A stretch of DNA of 50,384 nucleotides from Desulfovibrionales bacterium (GTDB taxonomy: Bacteria > Desulfobacterota > Desulfovibrionia > Desulfovibrionales > Desulfomicrobiaceae): contig JAAYCS010000028.1 in assembly GCA_012729655.1 (NCBI GenBank), positions 1 through 50,384 of the forward strand. Reading direction: 5' to 3'. The notes under the pieces were generated by a model. The model was not told where the DNA came from. It ran no database searches and was given only the letters and a program-made list of their open reading frames with translations. The position numbers were made by a program, and so were the translations under genes. Below are positions 7,841 through 17,545 of the stretch, piece after piece; position 1 is the first letter of the stretch; the number at the start of each line of letters is the position of its first letter.

Positions 7841-8989
7841 ATGAAAAAGATACTTGTCTCCGTTGCCGTGCTGGCAGTCGTCTCCCTTGGATATCTGGCC
7901 TGGAACAAACCATCCCAGGCCGATCAGCCCACCCCGGCCGCGGCCAAACCAGTCCCCGAGGTGGTCGTGGTGACCATGCAGGAGCGGGAGGTCCGGCTGA
8001 CGTCTGAACTGCCTGGACGCACGGCTGTGTACCAGGTGGCTGAAATCCGGCCCCAGGTCGGCGGCATCATCCAGAAGCGGGTCTTCGCCGAGGGCACGGA
8101 AGTCAAAAGCGGACAACTCCTGTACCAGATCGATCCCGACACCTACGAGGTGGCCGTGGCCCGGGCCACGGCCGCGGTGGCCAAGGCCAAGGCCGAACTG
8201 GAGCCTGCCCGCCTCAAGGCTGTCCGCTATGCCGAACTGATCCGGACCAAAGCCGTCAGCCAGCAGGACCATGACGAGGTCCAGGCCGCCCTGGCCCTGG
8301 CCAAGGCCAATGTCTCCTCGGCCCAAGCCGAACTGGAAGCAACCCGCATCGATCTGCAGCGGACCAAGGTGGTCTCGCCCATCAGTGGACGCATCGGCCG
8401 TTCAGCCGTGACCCCCGGGGCCCTGGTCACCGCCAATCAGGCTCAGGCCCTGGCCACGGTACAGCAGCTCGACCCCATCTATGTCGACCTGACCCAATCC
8501 AACGTGGAACTCTTACGCCTGAAGAGGGCTCTGGAATCCGGAGCTGTACAGGCCTCCGGGACGTCGGCAACAAAGGTCCGCCTCATCCTCGAGGACGGCA
8601 CGGACTATGCGCATGATGGCACCCTGCAGCTGGCCGAGGCCAGCGTGGATCAGGGGACCGGATCCGTAACCCTGCGGGCCGTTTTTCCCAACCCCAAGCG
8701 GGACCTGCTGCCCGGCATGTACGTGCGGGCCATTGTCGAGGAGGGTGTGCTGTCCGCAGCCATGCTCATCCCGCAGCAGGCCGTGGTCCGCAACGCCCAG
8801 GGTCAGGCCATGGCCATGGTCGTGGACGCCGGGGATATCATCGCCGCCCGCCCCCTGCAGCTGGACCGCGCCGTGGGCGGTGACTGGATCGTGCGTCAGG
8901 GCCTGGCCGCCGGCGACCGCGTGGTGGTCGAGGGTCTGCAGAAGGCCCGTCCGGGCACCCAGGTCCGTATTCGCCAGTCCGCCAACTAG
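7841..8989 (+). CDS. RND efflux membrane fusion protein, AcrA/MexA type
   Basis: A 382-residue periplasmic adaptor joining the inner membrane pump to the outer membrane channel. An N-terminal hydrophobic segment (residues 4-20) acts as anchor or signal; no lipobox cysteine is seen. The lipoyl half-motif RPQVGGIIQKRVFAEGTEV is followed by an alanine-rich helical hairpin (about residues 95-165), the second lipoyl half (VVSPISGRIGRSAVTPGALV) and the beta-barrel region (FPNPKRDLLPGMYVRAIVEEG). The ATG follows GGAAGGAAAG. It lies between the TetR gene and the pump gene, all on the same strand. Confidence 0.95.
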   Translation: MKKILVSVAVLAVVSLGYLAWNKPSQADQPTPAAAKPVPEVVVVTMQEREVRLTSELPGRTAVYQVAEIRPQVGGIIQKRVFAEGTEVKSGQLLYQIDPDTYEVAVARATAAVAKAKAELEPARLKAVRYAELIRTKAVSQQDHDEVQAALALAKANVSSAQAELEATRIDLQRTKVVSPISGRIGRSAVTPGALVTANQAQALATVQQLDPIYVDLTQSNVELLRLKRALESGAVQASGTSATKVRLILEDGTDYAHDGTLQLAEASVDQGTGSVTLRAVFPNPKRDLLPGMYVRAIVEEGVLSAAMLIPQQAVVRNAQGQAMAMVVDAGDIIAARPLQLDRAVGGDWIVRQGLAAGDRVVVEGLQKARPGTQVRIRQSAN

Positions 8990-9085
8990 TTTTACTTCAG
9001 GCTACTGAACCCGCTCCCCGTTGCCCCGGCCCAGCCGGGACGGGAACGGATTCCGCGCCCCCAGCCGGAAAGAGAAGGAGATATC

Positions 9086-12000
9086 ATGGCTCATTTTTTC
9101 ATCAACCGGCCGGTCTTCGCCTGGGTTCTGGCCATCACCACCATGCTGGCCGGCGTCCTGTCCATCTTCGGCCTGCCCATCTCGCAGTACCCGCCCATCG
9201 CCCCGCCGTCCGTGGCCATCAGCGCGACCTATCCCGGCGCGTCGGCCAAGACGCTCGAAGACGCGGTGACCCAGGTCATCGAGCAGAAGATGAAGGGCAT
9301 CGACAACCTCGACTACATGTCCTCGACCAGCGAATCTTCGGGCCAGGCCACCATCACCCTGACCTTCAAGGCCGGCACCAACCCCGACATCGCCCAGGTC
9401 CAGGTGCAGAACAAGCTGCAGCTGGCCATGGCCCTGCTGCCCCAGGAAGTGCAGGCCCAGGGCGTGCAGGTCACCAAGGCGGTCAAGAACTTCGTGCAGG
9501 TCCTGGGCTTCGTGTCCGAGGACGGGTCCATGTCCAGGGCGCAGCTGGCCGACTACGTGGCCGCCAATGTCCTGGACGGCCTGAGTCGCGTCGAGGGCGT
9601 GGGCGAGGTCACCCTGTTCGGGTCCCAGCACGCCATGCGCATCTGGCTCAACCCCGACAAACTGCACACCTACAGCCTGACCCCAACCGACGTGGCCGCG
9701 GCCATCAGGGCCCAGAACGCCCAGGTCTCGGCCGGGCAGCTGGGCGGCCTGCCCTCGGTGGAGGACCAGCGCATCAACTTCACGGTCAGCGTCCAGGACC
9801 GCCTGCAGACCCCGGAGCAGTTCCGGGACATTCTGCTGAAGGTGAACACAGACGGATCCACCGTGCGGCTGGGCGACGTGGCCAAGGTGGAGCTGGGAGC
9901 CGAAAACTCCCAAGTCGTGTCCCGATTCAGCGGCCAGCCGGCTGCAGCCACGGCCATCAAGCTGGCCACCGGGGCCAACGCCCTCAAAACCGTGCAAGCC
10001 GTTGACAACTATATTAAAAGTATCAGTCCGACCTTCCCGGTCGGCATGAAGGCGGTGGTTGCCTTCGACACCACACCCTTCGTACGCATCTCCATCGAGG
10101 AGGTGGTGCGCACCCTGCTCGAAGCCGTGGCCCTGGTCTTTCTGGTCATGTACCTCTTCCTGCAGAACTTGCGCGCCACCCTCATTCCGACCATCGCCGT
10201 GCCCGTGGTGCTCCTGGGCACCTTCGGGGTGCTGGCGGCCTTCGGCTTCTCCATCAACACCCTGACCATGTTCGCCATGGTCCTGGCCATCGGCCTGCTG
10301 GTGGACGACGCCATCGTCGTGGTCGAGAACGTGGAGCGCATCATGCACGAGGACGGCCTCTCGGCCAGGGACGCAACCCACCTGTCCATGACCCAGATCT
10401 CCGGGGCCCTGGTGGGCATCGCCCTGGTGCTCTCGGCAGTCTTCGTGCCCATGGCCTTCTTCGGCGGCTCTACCGGCGTGATTTACAGGCAGTTTTCCAT
10501 CACCATCGTCTCGGCCATGGTGCTTTCGGTTCTGGTGGCCTTGATCCTGACCCCGGCCCTGTGCGCGACCATGCTCAAGCCGGCCAAGTCCGGACAAGGC
10601 AAGCGCGGCTTTTTCGGGTGGTTCAACCGTGGTTTTGACCGCACGGCCAAAGGCTATCAGGGACTGGTCGGCGGTATGACCCGGAATTGGGGACGATCCC
10701 TGGTTCTGTTCGCCCTCATCCTGGGCGGCATGATCTTCCTTTTTCAGCGCCTGCCCACGGGATTTTTGCCCGACGAGGATCAAGGCATCCTCTTCGTGCA
10801 GGTCCAGTTGCCCATCGGTTCGACCCAGGAGCGCACCCTGGATGTGTTGGAGCGCATTGAACATCACTTCCTGGAAAGTGAAAAGGATGCCATCGAATCA
10901 CTCATGGCCGTGGCCGGCTTCAGTTTTGCAGGCAGCGGCCAGAACACGGCCATGTGTTTTGTTCGTCTCAAGGACTGGAGCCAGCGCAAGAGCCCCGGTC
11001 TCAGGGTCAAAGCCGTTGCAGGGCGGGCTATGGCCGTATTCTCACAGTTCCGTGACGCACAAGTTTTCGCGTTTTCACCACCCGCTGTCCTGGAACTTGG
11101 CAACGCACAGGGTTTCGATTTCGAACTGCAGGACAGGGCGGGCCTGGGCCATGAAAAGCTCACGGCCGCCCGCAACCAACTCCTGGGCATGGCCAGCCAG
11201 CATCCAGATCTGGCCATGGTCCGGCCCAACGGCCTGGACGACACGCCGCAGTACCGCATCGATATCGACTGGGACAAGGCCAGCGCCCTGGGTCTGGCCG
11301 TGTCCGACGTAACCAGCGTCATCGCCACGGCCTGGGGCAGTTCCTATGTGAACGATTTTCTGGACAAGGGCCGCGTGAAAAAAGTCATCATGCAGGGCGA
11401 GGCGCCCTACCGCATGATGCCGGAGGATCTTGGCCGCTGGCACGTGCGCGGTCGTGAAGGCCAGATGGTGCCCATGTCCAGCTTTGCCACGGCCCACTGG
11501 ACATCAGGCTCGCCCCGTCTGGAACGCTACAACGGCGTTCCGGCCATGCAGATCCTCGGCATGCCAGCTCCGGGCAAGAGCTCGGGCCAGGCCATGGCGA
11601 CCATGGAGAGTCTGGCCGAACAGCTACCCGAGGGCATCGGCTATTCCTGGACCGGCCTGTCCTTTCAGGAACGCCAGGCCGGATCGCAAACACTCATGCT
11701 CTACACGCTCTCCATCGTGGTGGTCTTCTTGTGTCTGGCGGCTCTGTACGAAAGCTGGAGTCTGCCCGCGTCGGTCATCCTGGTCATACCCATCGGCGTG
11801 CTCGGCGCCCTGGCGGCCGTCAGCCTGCGCGGTCTGACCAACGACGTGTACTTCCAGGTCGGACTGCTGACGACCATGGGCTTGGCGGCCAAAAACGCCA
11901 TCCTCATCGTCGAGTTCGCCAAAAGCCTGACCGAATCCGGCATGGAGCTCATGCAGGCCGTGGTCGAGGCGGCCCGGCAGCGCCTGCGGCCCATTCTCAT

Positions 12001-12244
12001 GACCTCCCTGGCCTTTGCTCTGGGCGTGCTGCCCCTGGCCCTCAGTTCCGGGGCGGGATCCGGAGGGCAGAACTCCATCGGGACGGGTGTCATCGGCGGC
12101 ACCATCGCCTCCACCATCGTCGGTTCCCTGCTCATTCCGGTCTTCTTTGTCATTGTGGCCCGGCTGGGCATCTCCCGCAGGAATCCGAAAAACACCACAT
12201 GCCGAGCCATCATTCCGGGAGGCCACCCATGCGAAGAAGACTGA
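9086..12244 (+). CDS. RND multidrug efflux pump, AcrB/MexB (HAE-1) type
   Basis: A 1,052-residue proton-driven inner membrane pump of normal family length. It begins [14 protein letters not shown] as HAE-1 pumps do, has twelve predicted helices in two repeats, and carries the paired acidic residues of helix 4 in [18 protein letters not shown]. Large periplasmic loops follow helices 1 and 7. The ATG at 9086 follows AAGGAG. It overlaps the outer membrane factor gene by 16 bases, so the two are translationally coupled. Substrates are probably hydrophobic or amphiphilic drugs, bile-like compounds or solvents; the sequence does not say which. Confidence 0.97.
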   Translation: MAHFFINRPVFAWVLAITTMLAGVLSIFGLPISQYPPIAPPSVAISATYPGASAKTLEDAVTQVIEQKMKGIDNLDYMSSTSESSGQATITLTFKAGTNPDIAQVQVQNKLQLAMALLPQEVQAQGVQVTKAVKNFVQVLGFVSEDGSMSRAQLADYVAANVLDGLSRVEGVGEVTLFGSQHAMRIWLNPDKLHTYSLTPTDVAAAIRAQNAQVSAGQLGGLPSVEDQRINFTVSVQDRLQTPEQFRDILLKVNTDGSTVRLGDVAKVELGAENSQVVSRFSGQPAAATAIKLATGANALKTVQAVDNYIKSISPTFPVGMKAVVAFDTTPFVRISIEEVVRTLLEAVALVFLVMYLFLQNLRATLIPTIAVPVVLLGTFGVLAAFGFSINTLTMFAMVLAIGLLVDDAIVVVENVERIMHEDGLSARDATHLSMTQISGALVGIALVLSAVFVPMAFFGGSTGVIYRQFSITIVSAMVLSVLVALILTPALCATMLKPAKSGQGKRGFFGWFNRGFDRTAKGYQGLVGGMTRNWGRSLVLFALILGGMIFLFQRLPTGFLPDEDQGILFVQVQLPIGSTQERTLDVLERIEHHFLESEKDAIESLMAVAGFSFAGSGQNTAMCFVRLKDWSQRKSPGLRVKAVAGRAMAVFSQFRDAQVFAFSPPAVLELGNAQGFDFELQDRAGLGHEKLTAARNQLLGMASQHPDLAMVRPNGLDDTPQYRIDIDWDKASALGLAVSDVTSVIATAWGSSYVNDFLDKGRVKKVIMQGEAPYRMMPEDLGRWHVRGREGQMVPMSSFATAHWTSGSPRLERYNGVPAMQILGMPAPGKSSGQAMATMESLAEQLPEGIGYSWTGLSFQERQAGSQTLMLYTLSIVVVFLCLAALYESWSLPASVILVIPIGVLGALAAVSLRGLTNDVYFQVGLLTTMGLAAKNAILIVEFAKSLTESGMELMQAVVEAARQRLRPILMTSLAFALGVLPLALSSGAGSGGQNSIGTGVIGGTIASTIVGSLLIPVFFVIVARLGISRRNPKNTTCRAIIPGGHPCEED

Positions 12245-13647
12245 TTCTGATCCTTATGCTCATGATTCTGACTGGTTGCGCCAGTTTGGCCCCTGAGCGG
12301 GAGCGTCCGGACATGCCGGTGCCTGGTGACTGGCTCGAGCGGGCCCAATTCAACGCCACCGGGAGTGACGTGGGGCAACTGGGCTGGCGTGACGTTTTCC
12401 TGGACCCGGCCCTGCAGGAACTCATCAGCACTGCCCTGAACGAGAACAGAAGCCTCAGGCAGGCTGCCCTGGCCATGGACAAGGCCATGGCCCAGTTCGG
12501 AATCGCCCGCGCCGACCGTATTCCAAACGTGGACGCTTCGGGCCGGACATCGACGACCCGGTTCCCTGCTGATTTGCGCAGCGGGATCGAGGGTATCGAC
12601 CGGCAGTGGAGTGTGGGTCTGGGGGTCACGTCCTTTGAACTGGATTTCTTCGGGCGGGTGAGGAACCTGGAGGAGTCGGCCCTGGAACAGTATCTGGCCA
12701 CGGAAGAAGCCCGACGGGCGGTACACATCAGTCTGGTATCGCAGATCGCCCGGGTGTATTTGGCCTTGGCCGGGGATCGCGAGAATCTGGCCTTGTCCCG
12801 GGATACCCTCAGAAGCCGTCAGGCGAGCCTTGACCTGACCATGGCCAAGCTGGCCAACGGTCTGGCCACGGAACTGGAACGCCATCAGGCGGAGGAAGTC
12901 GTGGCCGTGGCCCAAGCCGAGGTCGCCCGTCTGAAGGCCCAGGTGGCCATGGATGAAAACGCCCTGGCCGTCCTGGTCGGGGTTCCGGTATCGGGTCTGA
13001 AGCTGCCGGCCCAGGTCATCGACGACGTGGCCGTCAGGGAATCCATCGCCCCTGGTCTGCCCTCGGATCTGCTGACCCGACGGCCGGACATTCTGGAAAC
13101 AGAACATCTGCTCTGGGCCGCCGGGGCCGAGATCGGGGCGGCCAGGGCCGCTTTTTTCCCGCGCATCGGTCTGACCACCACGGCCGGCCTGGTCAGTCTG
13201 GAGCTGACAGATCTCTTTGACTCGGCCCAACGGACCTGGGCTTTCGTGCCAAGTGTGACCATGCCCATCTTTGACGCGGGGCGGAACAGGGCCAGGCTGG
13301 ACGCAGCCAAGGCGGAACAGAAGATCCGCATTGCCCGGTACGAGCAAATCATTCAAAACGCGTTCCGGGAAGTGGCCGATGCCCTGGCCAAAAATCAGGG
13401 GTACGCGGGACAGGTCGAGGCCCAAGCCCGGCGCGTGCACAGCGCCGGGCAGAGCAGAATCCTGGTTGATCAGCGCTATCAGGCGGGACTCGAAAGCGCT
13501 TTTGCGGTGCATGACGCCGAACGGACCCTGTTTGCGGCCCGCCAGGACCTGCTGTCCGTCCGTCTGGCCCGGAAGTTCACCCTGGTGGAGCTCTTCGCTG
13601 CCCTGGGCGGAGGCTGGGAGGAGAAAGGAGGCCTTTCGGCATATTGA
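12229..13647 (+). CDS. Outer membrane efflux lipoprotein, OprM/NodT type
   Basis: A 472-residue outer membrane factor forming the exit duct for the pump. The signal peptide ends in the lipobox LTGC (cysteine at about residue 17), followed by two TolC-like repeats. Recognisable family segments are [39 protein letters not shown] and [14 protein letters not shown]. The ATG at 12229 lies inside the end of the pump gene and follows GGGAGG. It is the last gene of the operon and is followed by a strong hairpin. Confidence 0.95.
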   Translation: MRRRLILILMLMILTGCASLAPERERPDMPVPGDWLERAQFNATGSDVGQLGWRDVFLDPALQELISTALNENRSLRQAALAMDKAMAQFGIARADRIPNVDASGRTSTTRFPADLRSGIEGIDRQWSVGLGVTSFELDFFGRVRNLEESALEQYLATEEARRAVHISLVSQIARVYLALAGDRENLALSRDTLRSRQASLDLTMAKLANGLATELERHQAEEVVAVAQAEVARLKAQVAMDENALAVLVGVPVSGLKLPAQVIDDVAVRESIAPGLPSDLLTRRPDILETEHLLWAAGAEIGAARAAFFPRIGLTTTAGLVSLELTDLFDSAQRTWAFVPSVTMPIFDAGRNRARLDAAKAEQKIRIARYEQIIQNAFREVADALAKNQGYAGQVEAQARRVHSAGQSRILVDQRYQAGLESAFAVHDAERTLFAARQDLLSVRLARKFTLVELFAALGGGWEEKGGLSAY

Positions 13648-13703
13648 TCAGGGGGTCGATCTTTCATGGGCCGGCCCATTCGACCGCCAACGGTGGATGA
13701 AGG

Positions 13704-13749
13704 AGATCCGATCATGGTCAGCACGTCCAGCCATGATCGGATCTCTTGT
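13704..13749 (+). terminator. Terminator-like hairpin after the efflux operon
   Basis: Perfect 14-base arms AGATCCGATCATGG (13704-13717) and CCATGATCGGATCT (13731-13744) enclose a 13-base loop and are followed by CTTGTTTTCCC. The T run is imperfect, but the position 57 bases after the last operon gene fits termination. The rest of the 230-base gap to the next gene holds nothing I recognise. Confidence 0.7.
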
Positions 13750-13877
13750 TTTCCCATATGCCACGTCCGTGGATGTGGAGGACCTGTATACCCGACCGCG
13801 GTTCGAATCACTTCCCATGAACGGTTTTTTGGGTTGAGTCGGAGTGAAGCCAGATAAAAAAGCGTGTGGGAGTGGGG

Positions 13878-15212
13878 TCAGCCCAACCCCAGGCGCTTGA
13901 GCTTTTCGCGCAGGGTCTTGCGGTCGATACCCAGGATCTCGGCGGCGCGGGTCTTGTTGTCCCCTGTTCCGGCCAGGACGCAGCGGATATGTTCGGCCTC
14001 CACTTCGGCCAGGGTCTTTTCCCCGAAGCGGTGTCGGCTGATGGTGAAGCGCATGGTTTCCGGCAGGTCGGTGATGTCGATGTCATCCCCTTCCCCGATG
14101 ATGACAAGCCGTTGCAGCAGATTTTCCAGTTCCCGCACGTTTCCCGGCCAGGGGTAGTGCATAAGGGCCGTCAGGGCTTCGTCGGTCAGGCGCGGTGCGG
14201 GCCGGCCCATGTCCGAAGCGAATTTATTCAGAAAATGATTGGCCAGGAGCAGGATGTCGTTCCCACGCTCAGCCAGGGATGGCAGGCGGATTTCGATGAC
14301 ATGAATGCGGTAGAAGAGATCTTCCCGGAACAGACCCTGCTGGACCAGCTGGCGCAGATTCTGGTGCGTGGCCGCAATGATGCGGGTATCCACGGTGCGG
14401 GTCCGCGACGATCCGACCATGCAGAACTCCTTGCTCTGCATGACCCGCAGCAGCTTGGCCTGCAGACTGGGGCTGGCATCCCCGATCTCGTCCAGAAAAA
14501 TGGTCCCTCCGTTGGCGATCTCGAAAAATCCGGCCCGGCTGTCCCTGGCGCCAGTGAAGGCGCCCTTGACGTGGCCAAAGAGCTCGCTTTCCAGGAGCGT
14601 GTCCGGGATGGCCGTGCAGTTGACAGGCACGAAGGCCGAGGCTCGGCGGTCGCTGTTGTAGTGCACGGCCCGGGCCACCAGCTCCTTGCCCGTGCCCGAC
14701 TCCCCGGAGATGAAGACGTTGGCGCTGGTCTGGGAGGCCTTGCGGATCAGGTCGAAGACCGTGCGCATTTCCGGACACTCCCCGATGATACCGTGGGTGG
14801 CAATCTCCTGTGTTCCGGCGTGCACCGCCCGTCGCCTGGCCTGCTTGTCCAGGATCCGCCGCACCACGGCGAGGAGTTCCTCCCCGGTGAAGGGCTTTGC
14901 CAGATATTCACCTGCCCCGTCGCGCATGGCCTCCACGGCTCCGGAAATGGACGGATAGCCAGTGATCATCATGATTTCCGTATCCTTGAAGTTCTCGCGC
15001 ACGTATTTGATCAGGTCCAGGCCGCTGGATTTTGGCATCTTGAAGTCTGTAATGACCAGATCGACGCTCACGGCATCGAGGAAGTCCCCGGCCTCCTCCA
15101 CGCTGCCGCAGGTATGGATCTGATAGCCGGCTCCGTTGAGATGACGCGAGATGACTTCCAGGGTTGCCGGACTGTCATCCACGGCCAGAATCGTCATTCT
15201 TTGTTCTTGCAT
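13878..15212 (-). CDS. Sigma-54-dependent response regulator, NtrC family
   Basis: A 444-residue activator with receiver, AAA+ and DNA-binding domains. The receiver (about 5-120) has acidic pocket VDDS, phospho-acceptor in VITDFKMPK and the lysine in LAKP. The AAA+ domain (about 140-380) has Walker A GESGTGKE, the sigma-54 contact loop GAFTGA, and Walker B IFLDEIGD. The C-terminal Fis-type helix-turn-helix reads TRAAEILGIDRKTLREKL. The frame is open 38 codons further upstream into the kinase gene; I chose the ATG at 15212, which follows GGGAAGAA and leaves a 16-base gap after the kinase stop. It is the cognate partner of that kinase and the likely activator of the sigma-54 promoter at 19807-19822. 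Confidence 0.95.
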   Translation of the reverse strand: MQEQRMTILAVDDSPATLEVISRHLNGAGYQIHTCGSVEEAGDFLDAVSVDLVITDFKMPKSSGLDLIKYVRENFKDTEIMMITGYPSISGAVEAMRDGAGEYLAKPFTGEELLAVVRRILDKQARRRAVHAGTQEIATHGIIGECPEMRTVFDLIRKASQTSANVFISGESGTGKELVARAVHYNSDRRASAFVPVNCTAIPDTLLESELFGHVKGAFTGARDSRAGFFEIANGGTIFLDEIGDASPSLQAKLLRVMQSKEFCMVGSSRTRTVDTRIIAATHQNLRQLVQQGLFREDLFYRIHVIEIRLPSLAERGNDILLLANHFLNKFASDMGRPAPRLTDEALTALMHYPWPGNVRELENLLQRLVIIGEGDDIDITDLPETMRFTISRHRFGEKTLAEVEAEHIRCVLAGTGDNKTRAAEILGIDRKTLREKLKRLGLG

Positions 15213-15228
15213 GTCGTGTTCTTCCCGT

Positions 15229-16728
15229 TCAATCCTGTGCCGCCGAGGCAGGATCGGCGCAGGGAAACGTGATCTCGAACCGCGTTCCCCGACCCGGTTC
15301 GCTGACCACGTCGATGATCCCGCCATGGGCGGAGACTATGCCGTGCACCACGGCCAGACCCAATCCGGTTCCCTGGTCAGAATCCTTGGTGGTGAAGAAG
15401 GGATTGAAGATCTGCCGCAGCACCTCGGTCTCCATGCCCACGCCGGAGTCTTCCACCAGGAGATAGACGTCGTGGTTGAAGGACAGAGTGCGGATGGTCA
15501 AGGTTCCCCCGTCGGGCATGGCATGAATGGCGTTGACCATGAGGTTGACCATGACCTGTTTCAGGTGCTGGGGGTCGCCCATAATGTCCGGCAAGTCCTC
15601 GCTCAGGTCCAAATGGATGCCAATGTTGTTCCTCGCCGCACCCGTTTCGATGAAATACAGGGTGTCCCGGATGACCTGATTCATGTCGACCATGCTCTTC
15701 TGCAGCGGAACCTGGCGGCCAAAGATCATCAGCTTCTTGATGATTTCCCGGCTGTGCAGGGCGGACTTGACGATATTGTCCAGATCCCTGGACACTTGGG
15801 AGGGCAGGTCGGGGGTCTGCGCGGCCAGTTGCGCGAATCCCAAAATATTGGCCAGGGGTTCGTTCAGTTCATGGGCCACGCCCGCCGCAAACTGGCCGAT
15901 CTTGGCCAGACGGTCGGCATGCTGAAGTTGGCGCTCCAGGTTTCTTTTGGTGTCCATGGCCTCGCGCTTGGTGATGATCCAGCCCACGTGCTTGGCCAGG
16001 GCTGAAAGGAGCTCACATTCAGTGGGCAGAAAGGCATGGGAAATCCCGTCCTGGGTGGCACCTTGGAGGCTGACGCTCAGATGTCCCCGTTTGACCTTGT
16101 GCACCATCACGCTCTGCTCCATGCGGGAATGGGCCTCGGGGGCGTATTGTCCGCTGAATAGGGAATGGCCGTCCAAAACCAGGCGTACTCCCGTGAATTC
16201 GGGATACTGGAAAGAGGGGGGGATGAGGGCCAGGATCTCGTGCAGAATGTCCGGCAGGTCGCTGTCCATGTTGGCCACGATCCTGTTCATGGCGTGCAGG
16301 CAGGAGAGCTCTTTGTTCAGGGCCATGAGGCGGTCCTGTTCATGCATCAGCTTTCGTTGGCGTTCGACGTGGGCGGTCACGTCCTGACCTACGCACAGGA
16401 CGCTGACCAGTCGGCGTTGGGAATCGAACAAGGGCTTCATGTTCCAGTCGATATAGACCGTGCGGCCATCCTTGGTCCGCAGAGAACCCTTCATGAGGGA
16501 CAGGCGCCCCCGTTCGGCAATGCCGGCGAATTCGGCCTTGGCCTTGGCCCGATGTCTCTGATCTACGCAGGTTTCAAACCAGTCCAATCCGGCGATCTGG
16601 CTGGTCAAGTATCCGGAAACCACCTCGAACCGGGAATTGCCGTGGATGATCCGCCCGGTTTCGTCCAGGGTGATGACGATGCCGTGGCTCAATTCCATCA
16701 CGGCATTGTAGTATTCGGAAAGGTTCAT
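15229..16728 (-). CDS. PAS-domain sensor histidine kinase
   Basis: A 499-residue kinase with no obvious membrane helix, so it probably senses in the cytoplasm. An N-terminal PAS domain (about 1-120; VITLDETGRIIHGNSRF) leads through a coiled linker to a GAF-like region (about 150-275). A HisKA domain follows with the phospho-acceptor histidine in GVAHELNEPLANILGFAQL, then an HATPase domain with N box LMVNAIHAMPDGG, G1 VEDSGVGM and G2 GTGLGLAVVHG. This arrangement is typical of NtrB-like partners of NtrC regulators. The ATG at 16728 follows GGGGGGCAC. An intrinsic terminator lies just upstream, so the kinase-regulator pair may be expressed at a lower level than the genes before it. Confidence 0.93.
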   Translation of the reverse strand: MNLSEYYNAVMELSHGIVITLDETGRIIHGNSRFEVVSGYLTSQIAGLDWFETCVDQRHRAKAKAEFAGIAERGRLSLMKGSLRTKDGRTVYIDWNMKPLFDSQRRLVSVLCVGQDVTAHVERQRKLMHEQDRLMALNKELSCLHAMNRIVANMDSDLPDILHEILALIPPSFQYPEFTGVRLVLDGHSLFSGQYAPEAHSRMEQSVMVHKVKRGHLSVSLQGATQDGISHAFLPTECELLSALAKHVGWIITKREAMDTKRNLERQLQHADRLAKIGQFAAGVAHELNEPLANILGFAQLAAQTPDLPSQVSRDLDNIVKSALHSREIIKKLMIFGRQVPLQKSMVDMNQVIRDTLYFIETGAARNNIGIHLDLSEDLPDIMGDPQHLKQVMVNLMVNAIHAMPDGGTLTIRTLSFNHDVYLLVEDSGVGMETEVLRQIFNPFFTTKDSDQGTGLGLAVVHGIVSAHGGIIDVVSEPGRGTRFEITFPCADPASAAQD

Positions 16729-16781
16729 GTGCCCCCCAGGCTCCTGGCCTTCCTAGCAAAGGCTTGTGCATGGGTCCAAAC

Positions 16782-16812
16782 AAAAAAACGCGGCCCCCAA
16801 GGGGACCGCGTT
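16782..16812 (-). terminator. Intrinsic terminator inside the TauE/two-component locus
   Basis: Arms at 16787-16798 and 16801-16812 pair over 12 positions (one G-U type pair) around a 2-base loop, followed on the minus strand by seven T (16782-16788). It lies between the membrane-protein gene and the kinase gene, so it splits the locus into a highly expressed front and a read-through tail. Confidence 0.88.
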
Positions 16813-16839
16813 GCAAAACGGGGAACAGGTTTCTGTGGC

Positions 16840-17541
16840 CTAATGCCCGCTGATCTTCAGGCCCCAGCCTTCGAAGACGAACAGGATGGCGAAGCCATAC
16901 CACATGGTATAGATGACATAGAACACCAGGGAAAAGATGACGATGCCAATCTTGTTTTTGATCTGTTCCGGCACGACCTTGTAATAGTTGTAGGCCGTTT
17001 CCACCACCTTGGAATTGACATTGAAGGCGACTTTGGCCTGGGCAAAGGCCTCCTGTTTTTTCAATTCCTTGTCGAAGCCGCCGAGGATCTTGTACCAGTT
17101 GTACACGGCCTGCCTGTCGTCCTTGCCCGCCAATGCCGGATACTTGGCCTTCAGGGCCGCGCTGTCGTTGTTGTACAGCTTGTCCGCATCATTCAGACAT
17201 GCGTTGAGGATGGCAACATAGTCGCCGTTGATGGTCAGTGCCTTGCCCTGGGCCGAGGCCGTCCCTCCGGCGGCAGTGATGAGGGCCACGCTGTCGGCGG
17301 CCTGGGCTTCATCTTCCATGTTCATGGTTACCTTGACATTGTAGCCAGCCAGTGTCTTGGCCTCCTCCTTCAGGGCATCCACGTAGTGGGCCGACCCCTT
17401 GGAGATGGAGTTGTACAGGTTGTCCAGATAGGCCATGGCGTTATGCCCGTCGAAAAGCGGCTGGAACATGGCGAAGAGGACGATGAAGAAGAGCACAAGG
17501 AGGGCAATGCCCAGGTTGAATTCCTTCTTGTTATGAATCAT
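16840..17541 (-). CDS. Membrane protein with large periplasmic domain, TauE/SafE partner (function unknown)
   Basis: A 233-residue protein I cannot assign to a named family. One hydrophobic helix (about residues 9-27, IALLVLFFIVLFAMF) is followed by about 165 polar residues and a second helix (about 200-225, GIVIFSLVFYVIYTMWYGFAIL). This topology would place the central domain in the periplasm. That domain is rich in Ala, Lys, Asp and Tyr (LDNLYNSISKGSAHYVDALKEEA) and looks helical, as in ligand-sensing or substrate-capturing domains. The start follows AAGGA and lies 4 bases after the TauE/SafE stop, so the two are almost certainly co-translated. A role as a subunit or sensor for the permease is inference. 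Confidence 0.85.
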   Translation of the reverse strand: MIHNKKEFNLGIALLVLFFIVLFAMFQPLFDGHNAMAYLDNLYNSISKGSAHYVDALKEEAKTLAGYNVKVTMNMEDEAQAADSVALITAAGGTASAQGKALTINGDYVAILNACLNDADKLYNNDSAALKAKYPALAGKDDRQAVYNWYKILGGFDKELKKQEAFAQAKVAFNVNSKVVETAYNYYKVVPEQIKNKIGIVIFSLVFYVIYTMWYGFAILFVFEGWGLKISGH

Positions 17542-17545
17542 ATGA

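Noticed and set aside
9002-10867. 621-codon open frame on the minus strand opposite the RND pump
   Set aside because: Rich in Gly, His, Gln and Asp with no domain, it is the mirror frame of a GC-rich gene whose plus-strand product is unmistakable.
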